Of a stretch of 64,000 nt of DNA, positions 7,753 to 15,843 are shown in pieces. The position numbers were made by a program, and so were the translations under genes. Location of the stretch: NCBI RefSeq assembly GCF_015668195.1, contig NZ_JADPFC010000002.1:62001-126000 (forward strand), in the 5' to 3' direction. Source of the stretch: Romboutsia_C sp015668195 (GTDB taxonomy: Bacteria; Bacillota; Clostridia; Peptostreptococcales; Peptostreptococcaceae). The notes beneath the pieces are model-generated. The model was not told the DNA's origin and did no database searches. It saw only the letters and a program-made list of their open reading frames with translations. Position 1 is the first letter of the stretch; each line of letters starts with the position of its first letter.

Positions 7753-8610
7753 TCATTTTAATGATAATAAAACCTTACACATTGCATTTATCTCTTCTTT
7801 AGATAGTTCATCAAACTTAGATAGCCTTTTTACAATATCTTTTATTAATTCATTTTTATAATTTTCCTTACTATATACTATATTATCAGTATGATTACTT
7901 ATTGGTTTAATAGGTCTTTTTATAATTATATTACTACTTATTTTAGCTATTTCTAATTTTCTTCTTCTTTCTTCCTTTTTTATAAAGTAAGTTGATAGTG
8001 TAGATGTAACAGAACCTATAAAACCAATTCCCATTATCATAAGTATAGATGCAGTTACTTTACCTAATGTACTTGTTGGATATAAATCTCCATATCCAAC
8101 TGTTGTAAATGTAACTATACTCCACCAAAGGGCACCTCCTAAGCTCATGTTTTCAACAGATGACATTACTGTTGCACTTATTAACACTATAATTATTGCT
8201 ATACCTATAGTGTAATTAAAGTTATTAGTTTTCATAAATTCTGATAATTCATTGTTAGTGCGTTTTATTATAGCAAGTAGTCTTATAACTCGAGTTATCT
8301 CTGATATTCTTGTTACTCTTCCTACTTTTAATATATCTAAAGCTCTAAATATTTTAAACATAGAGTAAAGAGGTATTATAGATATTAAGTCTATTAAGTT
8401 TTTCTTAAAAAATTTTTTCTTATTTTTACTTTTATAAAGTCTAGTAAAATAATCTATTACAAATATTGACCAAACTATAAAATCTATAATTTGAAATGCT
8501 AATCTAATTTGATAACTTAAATCTAATGTAAGTTCTAATATTAATATTATAGCTATAACTATAGATAAAGAAGCCATAGCTAGATTATATGCAATATACT
8601 TTCGTCTCAT
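7753..8610 (-). CDS. Voltage-gated-type potassium channel
   Basis: This 285-residue membrane protein has the six-helix layout of Kv channels. An S4-like helix with spaced arginines (RVTRISEITRVIRLL, about 97-111) acts as voltage sensor. The pore loop TFTTVGYGDLYPTS carries the K+ selectivity filter TVGYGD. The C-terminus is a short cytoplasmic tail rich in Lys/Arg without an RCK domain. It follows the nitroreductase gene by 6 bp on the same strand, so the two are probably co-transcribed. It would set K+ permeability and membrane potential; whether voltage really gates it is inferred. Confidence 0.92.
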   Translation of the reverse strand: MRRKYIAYNLAMASLSIVIAIILILELTLDLSYQIRLAFQIIDFIVWSIFVIDYFTRLYKSKNKKKFFKKNLIDLISIIPLYSMFKIFRALDILKVGRVTRISEITRVIRLLAIIKRTNNELSEFMKTNNFNYTIGIAIIIVLISATVMSSVENMSLGGALWWSIVTFTTVGYGDLYPTSTLGKVTASILMIMGIGFIGSVTSTLSTYFIKKEERRRKLEIAKISSNIIIKRPIKPISNHTDNIVYSKENYKNELIKDIVKRLSKFDELSKEEINAMCKVLLSLK

Positions 8611-8616
8611 ATATTA

Positions 8617-9366
8617 TTAATAGTATAAATAACTTCCATTTTCAAAATGCCAATTTCCCTTATATCCTTTTTCATATGCTCCTATTTCAAAATGAAGCAT
8701 TGATATTCCTAAATCTACATCTTCATAGTTATGATTTTTTTCTTTTATTACTGCTTTTACTTTTTTATTTTTTAATTCATATCCTATTTCTTTTTTATTT
8801 AAAGCACTTGGAGATTTTTCAGCAAAATTTATACCATTTAAAACCCAATCCGGTAATTCTTCATCTTTTTCTATTATAATATGTGAATTTTTACCTCTAC
8901 TTATAGATTTTACAACCTTCTCTTTTACAGAAAGTTCTTTAGGTGAATGACCTATAGCTATTATGCACACTAGTTCTTCTTTATCATTAAATTTAATGTG
9001 TTTTTCACACTCTTTTTTATCATATGTACCTCCAATCCAACAAGTTGAAAGTCCCATAGCTACAGCTTGAAGTACTATCATTTCTCCATAGTACCCTATT
9101 TTTTGCTTATAATTTAAATTTTTACTATTTCCAACTAAAGCTACATAAGATTTAGCACCACTTATAAGTCCATAAGATGCCTTAAATCCATTTAAACCTT
9201 CATCTCCATTTTTTATAAACTGTATATTAAGTGAAGACTTTTTATTTATCTCATCTATTAAATTAATTAATGTTAATATATCACTATCACTTATTTCTCT
9301 ATGGCTAAAAGTTCTTCTAGATATTCTTTTATACACAGCTTCTATCCAAGCTTTTCTAATTTCCAT
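8617..9366 (-). CDS. Nitroreductase family protein
   Basis: This 249-residue flavoprotein-type protein carries the nitroreductase N-terminal motif RISRRTFSHREI, which binds the FMN phosphate, and the central GYYGEMIVLQAVAMGLSTCWIGG segment. Unlike typical dimeric nitroreductases of about 170-200 residues it has a C-terminal extension ending in GNWHFENGSYLYY, as in the putative TM-nitroreductase subgroup of clostridia. The natural substrate is unknown; such enzymes reduce nitro compounds or quinones with NAD(P)H. It is followed 6 bp downstream by the potassium channel gene and lies 27 bp after the antiporter gene, so a three-gene unit under the fluoride riboswitch is possible. Confidence 0.88.
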   Translation of the reverse strand: MEIRKAWIEAVYKRISRRTFSHREISDSDILTLINLIDEINKKSSLNIQFIKNGDEGLNGFKASYGLISGAKSYVALVGNSKNLNYKQKIGYYGEMIVLQAVAMGLSTCWIGGTYDKKECEKHIKFNDKEELVCIIAIGHSPKELSVKEKVVKSISRGKNSHIIIEKDEELPDWVLNGINFAEKSPSALNKKEIGYELKNKKVKAVIKEKNHNYEDVDLGISMLHFEIGAYEKGYKGNWHFENGSYLYY

Positions 9367-9393
9367 ATAATATCTCCTTTCTATATAAACTTA

Positions 9394-10644
9394 TTATATA
9401 GTTTGTATATTCTTTTCTTTTATATTTATACTCTTTTTTAAATCTTTACTATCACCTTTATGAAGTATTTTATCACAAGTCATATTTATACCTATAGCTC
9501 CTATTGGTGCGGTTATAAGTACACTTAAAATTGCAATAGCTTGCATAATCTCACCACCTACTATTCCCATTTCTAAAGGTATAGAAGATTTTGCTGACTG
9601 AACTGTTGCTTTTGGAAGATATGCTATCATACAAAATACTTTTTCTCTTATAGTTAGATTAGTTCCTATTAAAGATATAAATACTCCTATTGAACGAACA
9701 CTTAATGATATTGTAAGTATTATAACTCCTACTATAAAATACCTACCTACTAATGTAGGATTTATAGCCATTCCTACAAATGTGAATAAATAAAACTTTC
9801 CTATTTTCCAAATACTATTCATTATGTCTAGTATTTCTTTAGAAACATCTTTCATGTAGTTTCTTATTAAGAATCCATAAATCATAACAGCAAGTAGTGA
9901 ATTAAATACCTCTACATGTAAATTTTTCTCTATAAATCTCATACCTATACATGTTAAAAATGCTATTACTACTTTTATATTTTTATTGTCAACTTTAGAT
10001 ATTATAAACTTACTTATTTTAAATATTAAAAAACCTAATACTAAGCTTATTATTATAGTAAGAGGTATCATTATAATTTGACTGATTATAGATACACTTT
10101 CTCCTGTAGAACTTTTAGTATATAGTGTTAAAAATGTTGTAAATAATGTTATAGCTACTGTATCATCACAACTTGCTCCCACAAGTAACATCTGTGGTAT
10201 AGCCTTATCTTGGCCTAAATTTCTCTCAATTAGTGATACCATAGCTGGAATAAGCACAGCAGGGCTTACTGCTGCTATTATAAATCCAAGTATAGCTCCT
10301 TGTATAAAAGTAAAATCTAAAAATATGGTACACAAAAATGCTATTGTAAATCCTTCTAGTGTTGCAGGTATTATACTAAGTAGTACTGCTGGTCTTCCTA
10401 TTTGCTTTATTTGAGATACATTTATCCCAAGACCTCCTATAAATAACACTGTAACTAATGCTATATCTTTTATACTTGATGATATTTCTAGTGTTTCTTT
10501 TGGAACTAAATTAAGTATAGCTGGACCTATTACCATCCCTAATGCCATCATTCCTACTAGAGATGGTAGCTTTGCTTTTTCTACTAGTTTTCCACTTATA
10601 TTAGCTAATATCCCTATTATTACCAAACTAATTAATATAATCAT
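9394..10644 (-). CDS. CPA2-family cation:proton antiporter, fluoride-riboswitch controlled
   Basis: This 416-residue membrane protein has about 12 hydrophobic helices and the CPA2 (Na+/H+ exchanger) pattern, including LPSLVGMMALGMVIGPAIL near the start and the unwound-helix region GASCDDTVAITLF with adjacent acidic residues. The start is placed at 10644, where AAGGAGG precedes an ATG. The longer open frame to 10725 only runs through riboswitch sequence. Because a fluoride riboswitch precedes it, the transporter is probably induced by fluoride. Antiporters are known members of fluoride regulons beside CrcB/Fluc and CLC-F. Whether it moves fluoride itself or restores ions and pH is not known. 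Confidence 0.9.
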   Translation of the reverse strand: MIILISLVIIGILANISGKLVEKAKLPSLVGMMALGMVIGPAILNLVPKETLEISSSIKDIALVTVLFIGGLGINVSQIKQIGRPAVLLSIIPATLEGFTIAFLCTIFLDFTFIQGAILGFIIAAVSPAVLIPAMVSLIERNLGQDKAIPQMLLVGASCDDTVAITLFTTFLTLYTKSSTGESVSIISQIIMIPLTIIISLVLGFLIFKISKFIISKVDNKNIKVVIAFLTCIGMRFIEKNLHVEVFNSLLAVMIYGFLIRNYMKDVSKEILDIMNSIWKIGKFYLFTFVGMAINPTLVGRYFIVGVIILTISLSVRSIGVFISLIGTNLTIREKVFCMIAYLPKATVQSAKSSIPLEMGIVGGEIMQAIAILSVLITAPIGAIGINMTCDKILHKGDSKDLKKSINIKEKNIQTI

Positions 10645-10671
10645 AACTTCCTCCTTTATTTTGTAATACGC

Positions 10672-10711
10672 AAAAAAATAGACTCCTACCCTTATAAAAA
10701 GAGTAGGAGTC
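10672..10711 (-). terminator. Riboswitch-controlled terminator hairpin
   Basis: GACTCCTAC (10681-10689) pairs with GTAGGAGTC (10703-10711), followed on the minus strand by a T-run (A-run at 10672-10678). The 5' arm is the conserved 3' end of the fluoride aptamer, so ligand binding and termination exclude each other. Confidence 0.9.
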
Positions 10712-10750
10712 ATTAGCTTTCGCATTTAATGGCGAACTCCATCGCCTGTT
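10699..10750 (-). promoter_or_regulatory. Fluoride riboswitch (crcB motif)
   Basis: Read on the minus strand the leader contains GGCGATGGAGTTCGCCATTA, a short variable hairpin with GCGAAAGC, then GCTAATGACTCCTAC. These are the conserved parts of the fluoride aptamer: the GGNGAUGGNGUUCGCC stem-loop, the pseudoknot partner, and the 3' AUGACUCCUAC. The last element is shared with a rho-independent terminator stem, so fluoride binding is predicted to prevent termination and switch on the antiporter. Confidence 0.93.
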
Positions 10751-10904
10751 TAATTAATACTTATATATGATAGCATACTATTTTTTTATAGTAAATTATT
10801 TTTTTCTAATACTTTATGTTATCTTTAATTAAATGTTTAATATGTTTTTCACATTAACTTGTTGTGATACTATATTTATATATTATTATTTTGGGAGGTT
10901 AGTT

Positions 10905-11411
10905 ATGATTGAAATGACTATAAAAGAACTTTTTGATGTAGGAGTAAGCTTTGAAAGTTCTATAGGGGAAGGTACTAAATCAGAAAGATCTAGAATACCT
11001 AAAAATTATGCTAGAATAAATTTACCTAAAGAAATTGAATTAAAAATAATGAGTATTGATTTAGAATTAAATTTTTTAGTTTCAGGAGAAATATGGTGTC
11101 CTGATTTTCAAATAAATACAACAGTACTTAAAAAGTTTTGTGATTTAAATCCAAACTTTAATATATCTGTTATAACTATGGCTCGTGGTAAAAAATTTTT
11201 ATCTCCTATATTAAATATTGATAAAGAAAATTTTAAAGGTCCTACTATAGTAGTTTTAGATAAAAATTTTAATGTTATGGGGTACTTTGAAGAAAGGCCT
11301 AAAGCTGTTAAAAATATAAAAAACTTTGATGATATAAAACTTGATTACTATAAGGGCAAATATATACTAGATAGCGTTAATGATTTACTTGACATAATAT
11401 GTAATATATAG
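10905..11411 (+). CDS. Thioredoxin-fold protein with a single-cysteine WCPD motif
   Basis: The 168-residue product resembles the thioredoxin-like family with motif EIWCPDF (C near residue 67), where classical thioredoxins have WCGPC. The second cysteine is Asp, so it cannot form the usual active-site disulfide; it may act as a monothiol reductase or peroxidase partner. A later NFKGPTIVVLDKNFNVMGYF segment matches the cis-Pro strand of the fold. The start is placed at the ATG at 10905 because GGGAGG (10893-10898) sits 6 bp upstream; the open frame extends to 10833 without support. It is divergent from the fluoride-regulated antiporter. Confidence 0.8.
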   Translation: MIEMTIKELFDVGVSFESSIGEGTKSERSRIPKNYARINLPKEIELKIMSIDLELNFLVSGEIWCPDFQINTTVLKKFCDLNPNFNISVITMARGKKFLSPILNIDKENFKGPTIVVLDKNFNVMGYFEERPKAVKNIKNFDDIKLDYYKGKYILDSVNDLLDIICNI

Positions 11412-11458
11412 ATTTTCTAATTTATTTTAAATGTATAATTTTTATTATATTTCCTAGC

Positions 11459-11510
11459 TAGTACTAATATATTTTAATAAATAGCTTATCTTTTAGCTAT
11501 ATTAGTACTA
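11459..11510 (+). repeat. Long inverted repeat just upstream of the gltS RBS
   Basis: TAGTACTAATATA (11459-11471) and TATATTAGTACTA (11498-11510) are perfect 13-bp complements; an inner pair ATAGCT/AGCTAT (11481-11486, 11495-11500) partly overlaps the right arm. The element ends 3 bp before the AGGGGGT ribosome binding site. It could be an operator dyad, a terminator-like hairpin or a translational control structure. There is no T-run after it. Confidence 0.6.
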
Positions 11511-11528
11511 TTTAGGGGGTGTTTTTTT

Positions 11529-12737
11529 ATTATTATAGAATTAGATATTTTACAAACATTAATATTAGCTATTTTTATGCTTTTAATGGGTAGTATTATT
11601 AAAGATAAAGTAAGAATTTTAGATAAATTTTGTATACCTTCTCCCGTTGTTGGAGGTCTTTTATTTTGTATATTAAACTTACTTTTAAAATTCTTTAATA
11701 TATGTACTATAACTATGAATACTAGTTTAATGAGCTTTTTTATTTCTTTTTTCTTTACTATAGTTGGTCTTTCTTTTAGCTTTTCATTAATAAAAAAAGG
11801 AGGCAAGGACTTATTTAAATATTGGATACTCTGTGGTATATTATCATTTTGTCAAAACCTACTGGCAGTAGTTTTAGCTAAATTTACTGGTATACATCCC
11901 TTACTTGGCCTTATGTGTGGGACTATATCAATGGAAGGTGGACATGGATATGCTGCATCCTTTGGTTTTACTATAGAATCTCTTGGAATTTCAAATGCAT
12001 CTAGTGTTGGAATAGCATCAGCTACCTTTGGGCTAATATTTGCAGGGCTTTTAGGTGGACCTGTAGGAAAATTTCTTATAGAAAAAAATAACCTAAAATA
12101 TAATAATATTAATACTTCTTTAATAAAAACATACACAAAAAACATATCCTTAACTAGAAGTACTTCTACTTTAAATTCTACTTCATTCTTAGAACAAATT
12201 TTAGTGGTTTTTCTTTGTATAAATATTGGTGAGCTTATTTCTAATATAATATATACATCTACTAATATATTGATCCCTACTATAAGTGTATGCATATTTA
12301 TTGCCGTAATATTTAGAAACTCTAATGATAAATTTAAAATTTTAAATCTTGATTTTAATATTTTAAATTTACTTAGTGATATTTCCTTGGGAATATTTTT
12401 GACCATGGCACTTATGAGCATTGACTTATTTAAGCTATCTAGTTTATTTGGTCCTATAATAATTATTGTTGTATCTCAAGCAATTTTTATAGTATTGTTT
12501 GCAGTTTTTGTAGTATATAAAGTTTTAGGTAAAAACTTAGATGCTGCTGTTATGGTAAGCGGACTTATAGGACATGGTCTTGGTGCTACTCCAAATGCAT
12601 TAGCTAATATGAGTTCTGTATGTCAAATATATGGTGAATCCAAAAAAGCATTTTTAATAGTTCCTTTAGTTGCTGCATTCTTACTTGATGTGTTTACTAT
12701 GCCTTGTATATTATTTTTCATAAATATTTTTTCTTAA
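11529..12737 (+). CDS. gltS: Sodium/glutamate symporter GltS, apparent AUU start
   Basis: This membrane protein of about 402 residues belongs to the GltS (ESS) family of Na+-coupled glutamate importers. Family motifs include CIPSPVVGGLL, the first re-entrant loop region CGTISMEGGHGYAASFG, and a repeat-related segment VSGLIGHGLGATPNA in the C-terminal half. The first ATG in frame (11577) would remove half of helix 1 and has no ribosome binding site. Upstream, AGGGGGT (11514-11520) is 8 bp from an AUU at 11529, and the reading from there, (M)IIELDILQTLILAIF, aligns with the E. coli GltS N-terminus (MFHLDTLATLV). An AUU start is therefore proposed. Confidence 0.88.
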   Translation: MIIELDILQTLILAIFMLLMGSIIKDKVRILDKFCIPSPVVGGLLFCILNLLLKFFNICTITMNTSLMSFFISFFFTIVGLSFSFSLIKKGGKDLFKYWILCGILSFCQNLLAVVLAKFTGIHPLLGLMCGTISMEGGHGYAASFGFTIESLGISNASSVGIASATFGLIFAGLLGGPVGKFLIEKNNLKYNNINTSLIKTYTKNISLTRSTSTLNSTSFLEQILVVFLCINIGELISNIIYTSTNILIPTISVCIFIAVIFRNSNDKFKILNLDFNILNLLSDISLGIFLTMALMSIDLFKLSSLFGPIIIIVVSQAIFIVLFAVFVVYKVLGKNLDAAVMVSGLIGHGLGATPNALANMSSVCQIYGESKKAFLIVPLVAAFLLDVFTMPCILFFINIFS

Positions 12738-12809
12738 TCTTATTTAAATGATTAAAAATTTTTAAGTATTGCCATACTATAAATATAATTTGCTATAGGA
12801 GGTAATAAT

Positions 12810-13130
12810 ATGGAAACTAATTTACTATGTCTAGAAAAAGAATGTGCTTTCAATAAATCTGGTAATTGCTATGCTTCTCATATAAAAGTAGAAGGATATG
12901 ATGCTTACATAACACCTGAAACTTACTGTGACACATTTAGGGACTCTTCTTCTTTTAGTTTATCAAATTATAGTGGGAATGTATCCTTAACAAGTACTCA
13001 AAATATTTCGTGCAGTGCTGATAATTGTAAATATAATATAAGTGGAGGATGTAGCGCTTCTTTTGTTCAGATAAATCCACAAAATGCTAATTGCGAGACT
13101 TTTATTGCTAAACAGCAAAGAAAAGGATAG
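12810..13130 (+). CDS. Protein with two DUF1540 cysteine-rich motifs
   Basis: The 106-residue product contains two copies of the DUF1540 pattern. Copy one is about residues 6-42, with CLEKECAFNKSGNCYA and a final TYCDTF. Copy two is about residues 68-98, with CSADNCKYNISGGCSA and NCETF. Each copy has four cysteines spaced as in a small metal-binding or disulfide knuckle. A Ser-rich linker joins them. DUF1540 proteins are small, common in clostridia, and of unknown function. The RBS is AGGAGG, 9 bp upstream, and a terminator follows directly. Confidence 0.88.
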   Translation: METNLLCLEKECAFNKSGNCYASHIKVEGYDAYITPETYCDTFRDSSSFSLSNYSGNVSLTSTQNISCSADNCKYNISGGCSASFVQINPQNANCETFIAKQQRKG

Positions 13131-13155
13131 ATTTTATTAATCTACCCTTTTTCTT
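13121..13155. terminator. Bidirectional terminator between the DUF1540 and CPA1 genes
   Basis: AAAAGGATAGATT (13121-13133) pairs with AATCTACCCTTTT (13139-13151) with one mismatch that is a G-U pair on the minus strand. It separates convergent genes. Confidence 0.75.
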
Positions 13156-14411
13156 TATGCTACTTGTTTTAATTCTTCAACTTCTTCTAGTACCCCTAAT
13201 TTCTTAGCGACTAGTTTTGTTGTACTTGCTTGAACTATAAGAGTTACAAGTATTGTCATAAACACTACTGAAGATATTATTTCATATCCAGGAAGTTTCA
13301 TTGATACTATTATCCCTGATAATGCTGCTGGTATTACTCCTGTTTCTCTAACCCACATCATAAATAATCTTTCTTTAAATTTCCATTTAGCCTCTTTGTC
13401 AAATGCTGTACATATTAAAACTACAAGTGGTCTTGCTATAAACATTAATACTAATACAACTATTAAAGATTCCTTCCAATAAACAGAAAGTGATGTTAAA
13501 TCAACTTGTGTTCCTAGTACTACAAATATCGCCATACGACATAATGCTCCTACACTCTCTCTAAATAAGTGCTCTGAATGGAAGTCATGTTCTGGTACCC
13601 AAAGTCCAAATATTTTTTTATTTCCTGCTATAAGTCCTGCTATAAATACTGCCATATATCCACTACCATGTAATAATGTGGCTACTTCATAAGCTAATGC
13701 AACTTTAAGTACTGACATTATTGGTGCATATGAATGGAATATTCCCCATTTTTTATCTGATATTAATAATGAGAATATATATCCAACTGCCACACCAACA
13801 ACAATTCCCCCTAATGCAGATATTAATAATTCACCTGCACTTTTACCAAGAGAAAATTCTCCACTAGTTATTATTCCAAGTAAAGTTGAAACAATTATAG
13901 CCCCTACAGCATCATTAAATGCTGATTCACTAACTACAGTTTGCTTTATTTTATTTTTTATAGTAACTTGTTTAAATACCGGTATAAGTGCTGCTGGGTC
14001 TGTTGATGCTATAACTGCTCCCATTAAAAGAGCTGTCATAATTTCTACATTAAATATTTTTCCTGCAAATACTCCTACAACTACAGTAGATATTAAGACC
14101 CCGATAGTTGCAAGCATTCCTACACTTATCTTGACCTTGTTAAGTACTTTTAATTTAACTTCTCTACCACCTTCATATAATATAAATGCAGATCCAAATG
14201 TAAGTATTAAATTGTTTTCAATAGGAAAAGATTCTATACTAATTAGGTTTAAAACTGCTGGCCCTATTATTATTCCTGCGATTAAGTATAATATAACATC
14301 AGGTACTTTTATTATTTCACTCACTTTTCCAAGTACAATACCTGTTATTGCAATTGCAGCAAATATTAGTAACAGTCTATTAGTTGCAATTGCTTCTAAT
14401 GTATTTTCCAT
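13155..14411 (-). CDS. CPA1-family (NhaP-type) cation:proton antiporter
   Basis: The 418-residue protein has about 12 membrane helices. It shows the CPA1 features AFILYEGGREV (helix 3 region), ASTDPAALIPVF (the TDP motif of the ion-binding site) and SAFNDAVGAIIV (the ND pair that carries the transported ion). It exchanges Na+ or K+ for H+ across the membrane. The start is set at 14411, where GGGAG lies upstream; the 26 codons before it in the open frame have no such support. No C-terminal TrkA domain is present. It stands alone and converges with the DUF1540 gene. Confidence 0.92.
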   Translation of the reverse strand: MENTLEAIATNRLLLIFAAIAITGIVLGKVSEIIKVPDVILYLIAGIIIGPAVLNLISIESFPIENNLILTFGSAFILYEGGREVKLKVLNKVKISVGMLATIGVLISTVVVGVFAGKIFNVEIMTALLMGAVIASTDPAALIPVFKQVTIKNKIKQTVVSESAFNDAVGAIIVSTLLGIITSGEFSLGKSAGELLISALGGIVVGVAVGYIFSLLISDKKWGIFHSYAPIMSVLKVALAYEVATLLHGSGYMAVFIAGLIAGNKKIFGLWVPEHDFHSEHLFRESVGALCRMAIFVVLGTQVDLTSLSVYWKESLIVVLVLMFIARPLVVLICTAFDKEAKWKFKERLFMMWVRETGVIPAALSGIIVSMKLPGYEIISSVVFMTILVTLIVQASTTKLVAKKLGVLEEVEELKQVA

Positions 14412-14592
14412 AATATCATCTCCCTTTGTCGTTTTTGTAAGTTTTTTGTCGACAATTTTAATTATATTACCGGAAATTGATACAGTCAACCTTTTTATCT
14501 AAAAATTAATTTAATTTATTATATTAATATTTCTAACCTTTTATTGTAATTTATTACAAACTTATGTATCTAAAGTAACTTTAGTTATTTTC

Positions 14593-14633
14593 AAAAAAAG
14601 TGTTAAGGTATTTATATACCCTAACACTTTTTA
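14593..14633 (-). terminator. Terminator of the MarR operon
   Basis: AAAGTGTTAAGGTAT (14597-14611) and ATACCCTAACACTTT (14616-14630) pair with one mismatch, and a T-run follows on the minus strand. Confidence 0.8.
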
Positions 14634-14634
14634 A

Positions 14635-15057
14635 TTATTTATATACTCTATTTTCATATACTTTTTTAATTAGTTTCATATATATCTCTTTTTCTTCTTC
14701 GTCAAAATCATGAGTTACTTTATCAAACCATTCCTTAAATATACCACTTAATGAACCTAAAGCTTCTTCACCTTTTTTGCTTAGTGTTAGCCTATATACT
14801 CTGGTATCTATTTTATCTTGTTCTTTATTTACATAGCCAAGTTCTACAAGCTTTTTTATACCTCTAGTTACCATAGCCTTATCTATGTTAAGTTCTATAG
14901 CTATTTCATTTAAACTTATTCCACTACGTCTTTCTATTAAAAGTAAATATCTTAAATTTGATATAGCAAAATCATAATCTTTTAACGCATTTTCTGCATA
15001 CTTTCTAAAATCTTTATTTATTTCCATTTTATACTTATTTACTAACTCGATTTCCAC
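14635..15057 (-). CDS. MarR family transcriptional regulator
   Basis: This 140-residue protein has the MarR winged-helix layout: N-terminal dimerisation helix, HTH GISLNEIAIELNIDKAMVTRGIKKLVELGYV (about 49-79, recognition helix around DKAMVTRGI), then the wing DTRVYRLTLSKKG, and a C-terminal helix. Such dimers bind palindromes and respond to small ligands or oxidation. No cysteine is visible, so thiol-based sensing is unlikely. It lies 21 bp downstream of the unknown 186-residue gene on the same strand, so the two may be co-transcribed. Its targets are not evident. Confidence 0.93.
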   Translation of the reverse strand: MEIELVNKYKMEINKDFRKYAENALKDYDFAISNLRYLLLIERRSGISLNEIAIELNIDKAMVTRGIKKLVELGYVNKEQDKIDTRVYRLTLSKKGEEALGSLSGIFKEWFDKVTHDFDEEEKEIYMKLIKKVYENRVYK

Positions 15058-15078
15058 CTTTTCACCTCTATAAATTTA

Positions 15079-15639
15079 CTAGTTCACTCTATTATATATG
15101 ATAGAATCTACAAATCCAAATGTTATTTTTGAGTTTTTGTAAAAAACTTCACTCACATATAATGTATCTTTTTCTATTCTCTCTTTTAACACAAATTTTA
15201 CCTCTTTTGAAAAATAACTAACACTTTCTCCTTCAAATACTCCATCTTTTTCAAAATATATCATAGGTGTAAATTTGTTAGATTCTTCTAGTGTATTATA
15301 ATCTAATTTTAAATCTAAGTTATCATTTCTAAAATCTTCTTTTGATATATTGTTAGGTATTTCATAAGATTTTAATACTACTTGATTATTTTCATTTAAT
15401 TCAAATAAAAACAAATGAGGTAATATATTTTTTCTCTCTCCAATTTCATAATAGCTTTCTTCTATTATAAAATATCCTTTAAAGTCTTTTGGTAAATTTA
15501 TTATTTTACCATTTGCTATACCATTTATATGCTTAGCTTTTGGGTGAGTTAAATTACCTTCTTGTTTTTGTTTATGTATTTGCTTATCATTATTAAATAC
15601 TCCACATAAATTTTTTACAAACATTTCTAATACATTCAT
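15079..15639 (-). CDS. Hypothetical soluble protein upstream of marR
   Basis: The 186-residue product was not recognised with confidence. It has no signal peptide or membrane segment. The middle part, with GKIINLPKDFKGYFIIEESYYEIG and then PHLFLFELNEN, suggests alternating beta strands, like small beta-barrel binding proteins (CpcT/CpeT-like pattern at best). The start is placed at the second ATG (15639), which is 7 bp from the AGGAGG; the first ATG at 15645 is only 1 bp from it. Co-transcription with the downstream MarR gene suggests that it may be under or help its control. Confidence 0.7.
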   Translation of the reverse strand: MNVLEMFVKNLCGVFNNDKQIHKQKQEGNLTHPKAKHINGIANGKIINLPKDFKGYFIIEESYYEIGERKNILPHLFLFELNENNQVVLKSYEIPNNISKEDFRNDNLDLKLDYNTLEESNKFTPMIYFEKDGVFEGESVSYFSKEVKFVLKERIEKDTLYVSEVFYKNSKITFGFVDSIIYNRVN

Positions 15640-15788
15640 ACACATACCTCCTTTTTAGTTGATATAATCAATAATTTTTATTGATATTTATACCCCATTT
15701 TTATTTCTTCTACCAATTGAAAAATATTTCTTTATTACTTTTAGCCTTATGTAATATATTGCTATTATTTATATTATCATTTTTTAAA

Positions 15789-15819
15789 TAAAAAAGGTGA
15801 ATATAAATTCACCTTTTTT
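15789..15819 (-). terminator. Terminator of the GntP-type permease gene
   Basis: AAAAAGGTGAAT (15791-15802) and ATTCACCTTTTT (15807-15818) form a perfect 12-bp stem with a 4-nt loop and T-runs on both sides. Confidence 0.85.
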
Positions 15820-15843
15820 ATTTAGATAATTTAATTAATATAT

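Noticed and set aside
10644..10725. N-terminal extension of the CPA2 antiporter
   Set aside because: The extra 27 codons coincide with the terminator and aptamer of the fluoride riboswitch and have no RBS.
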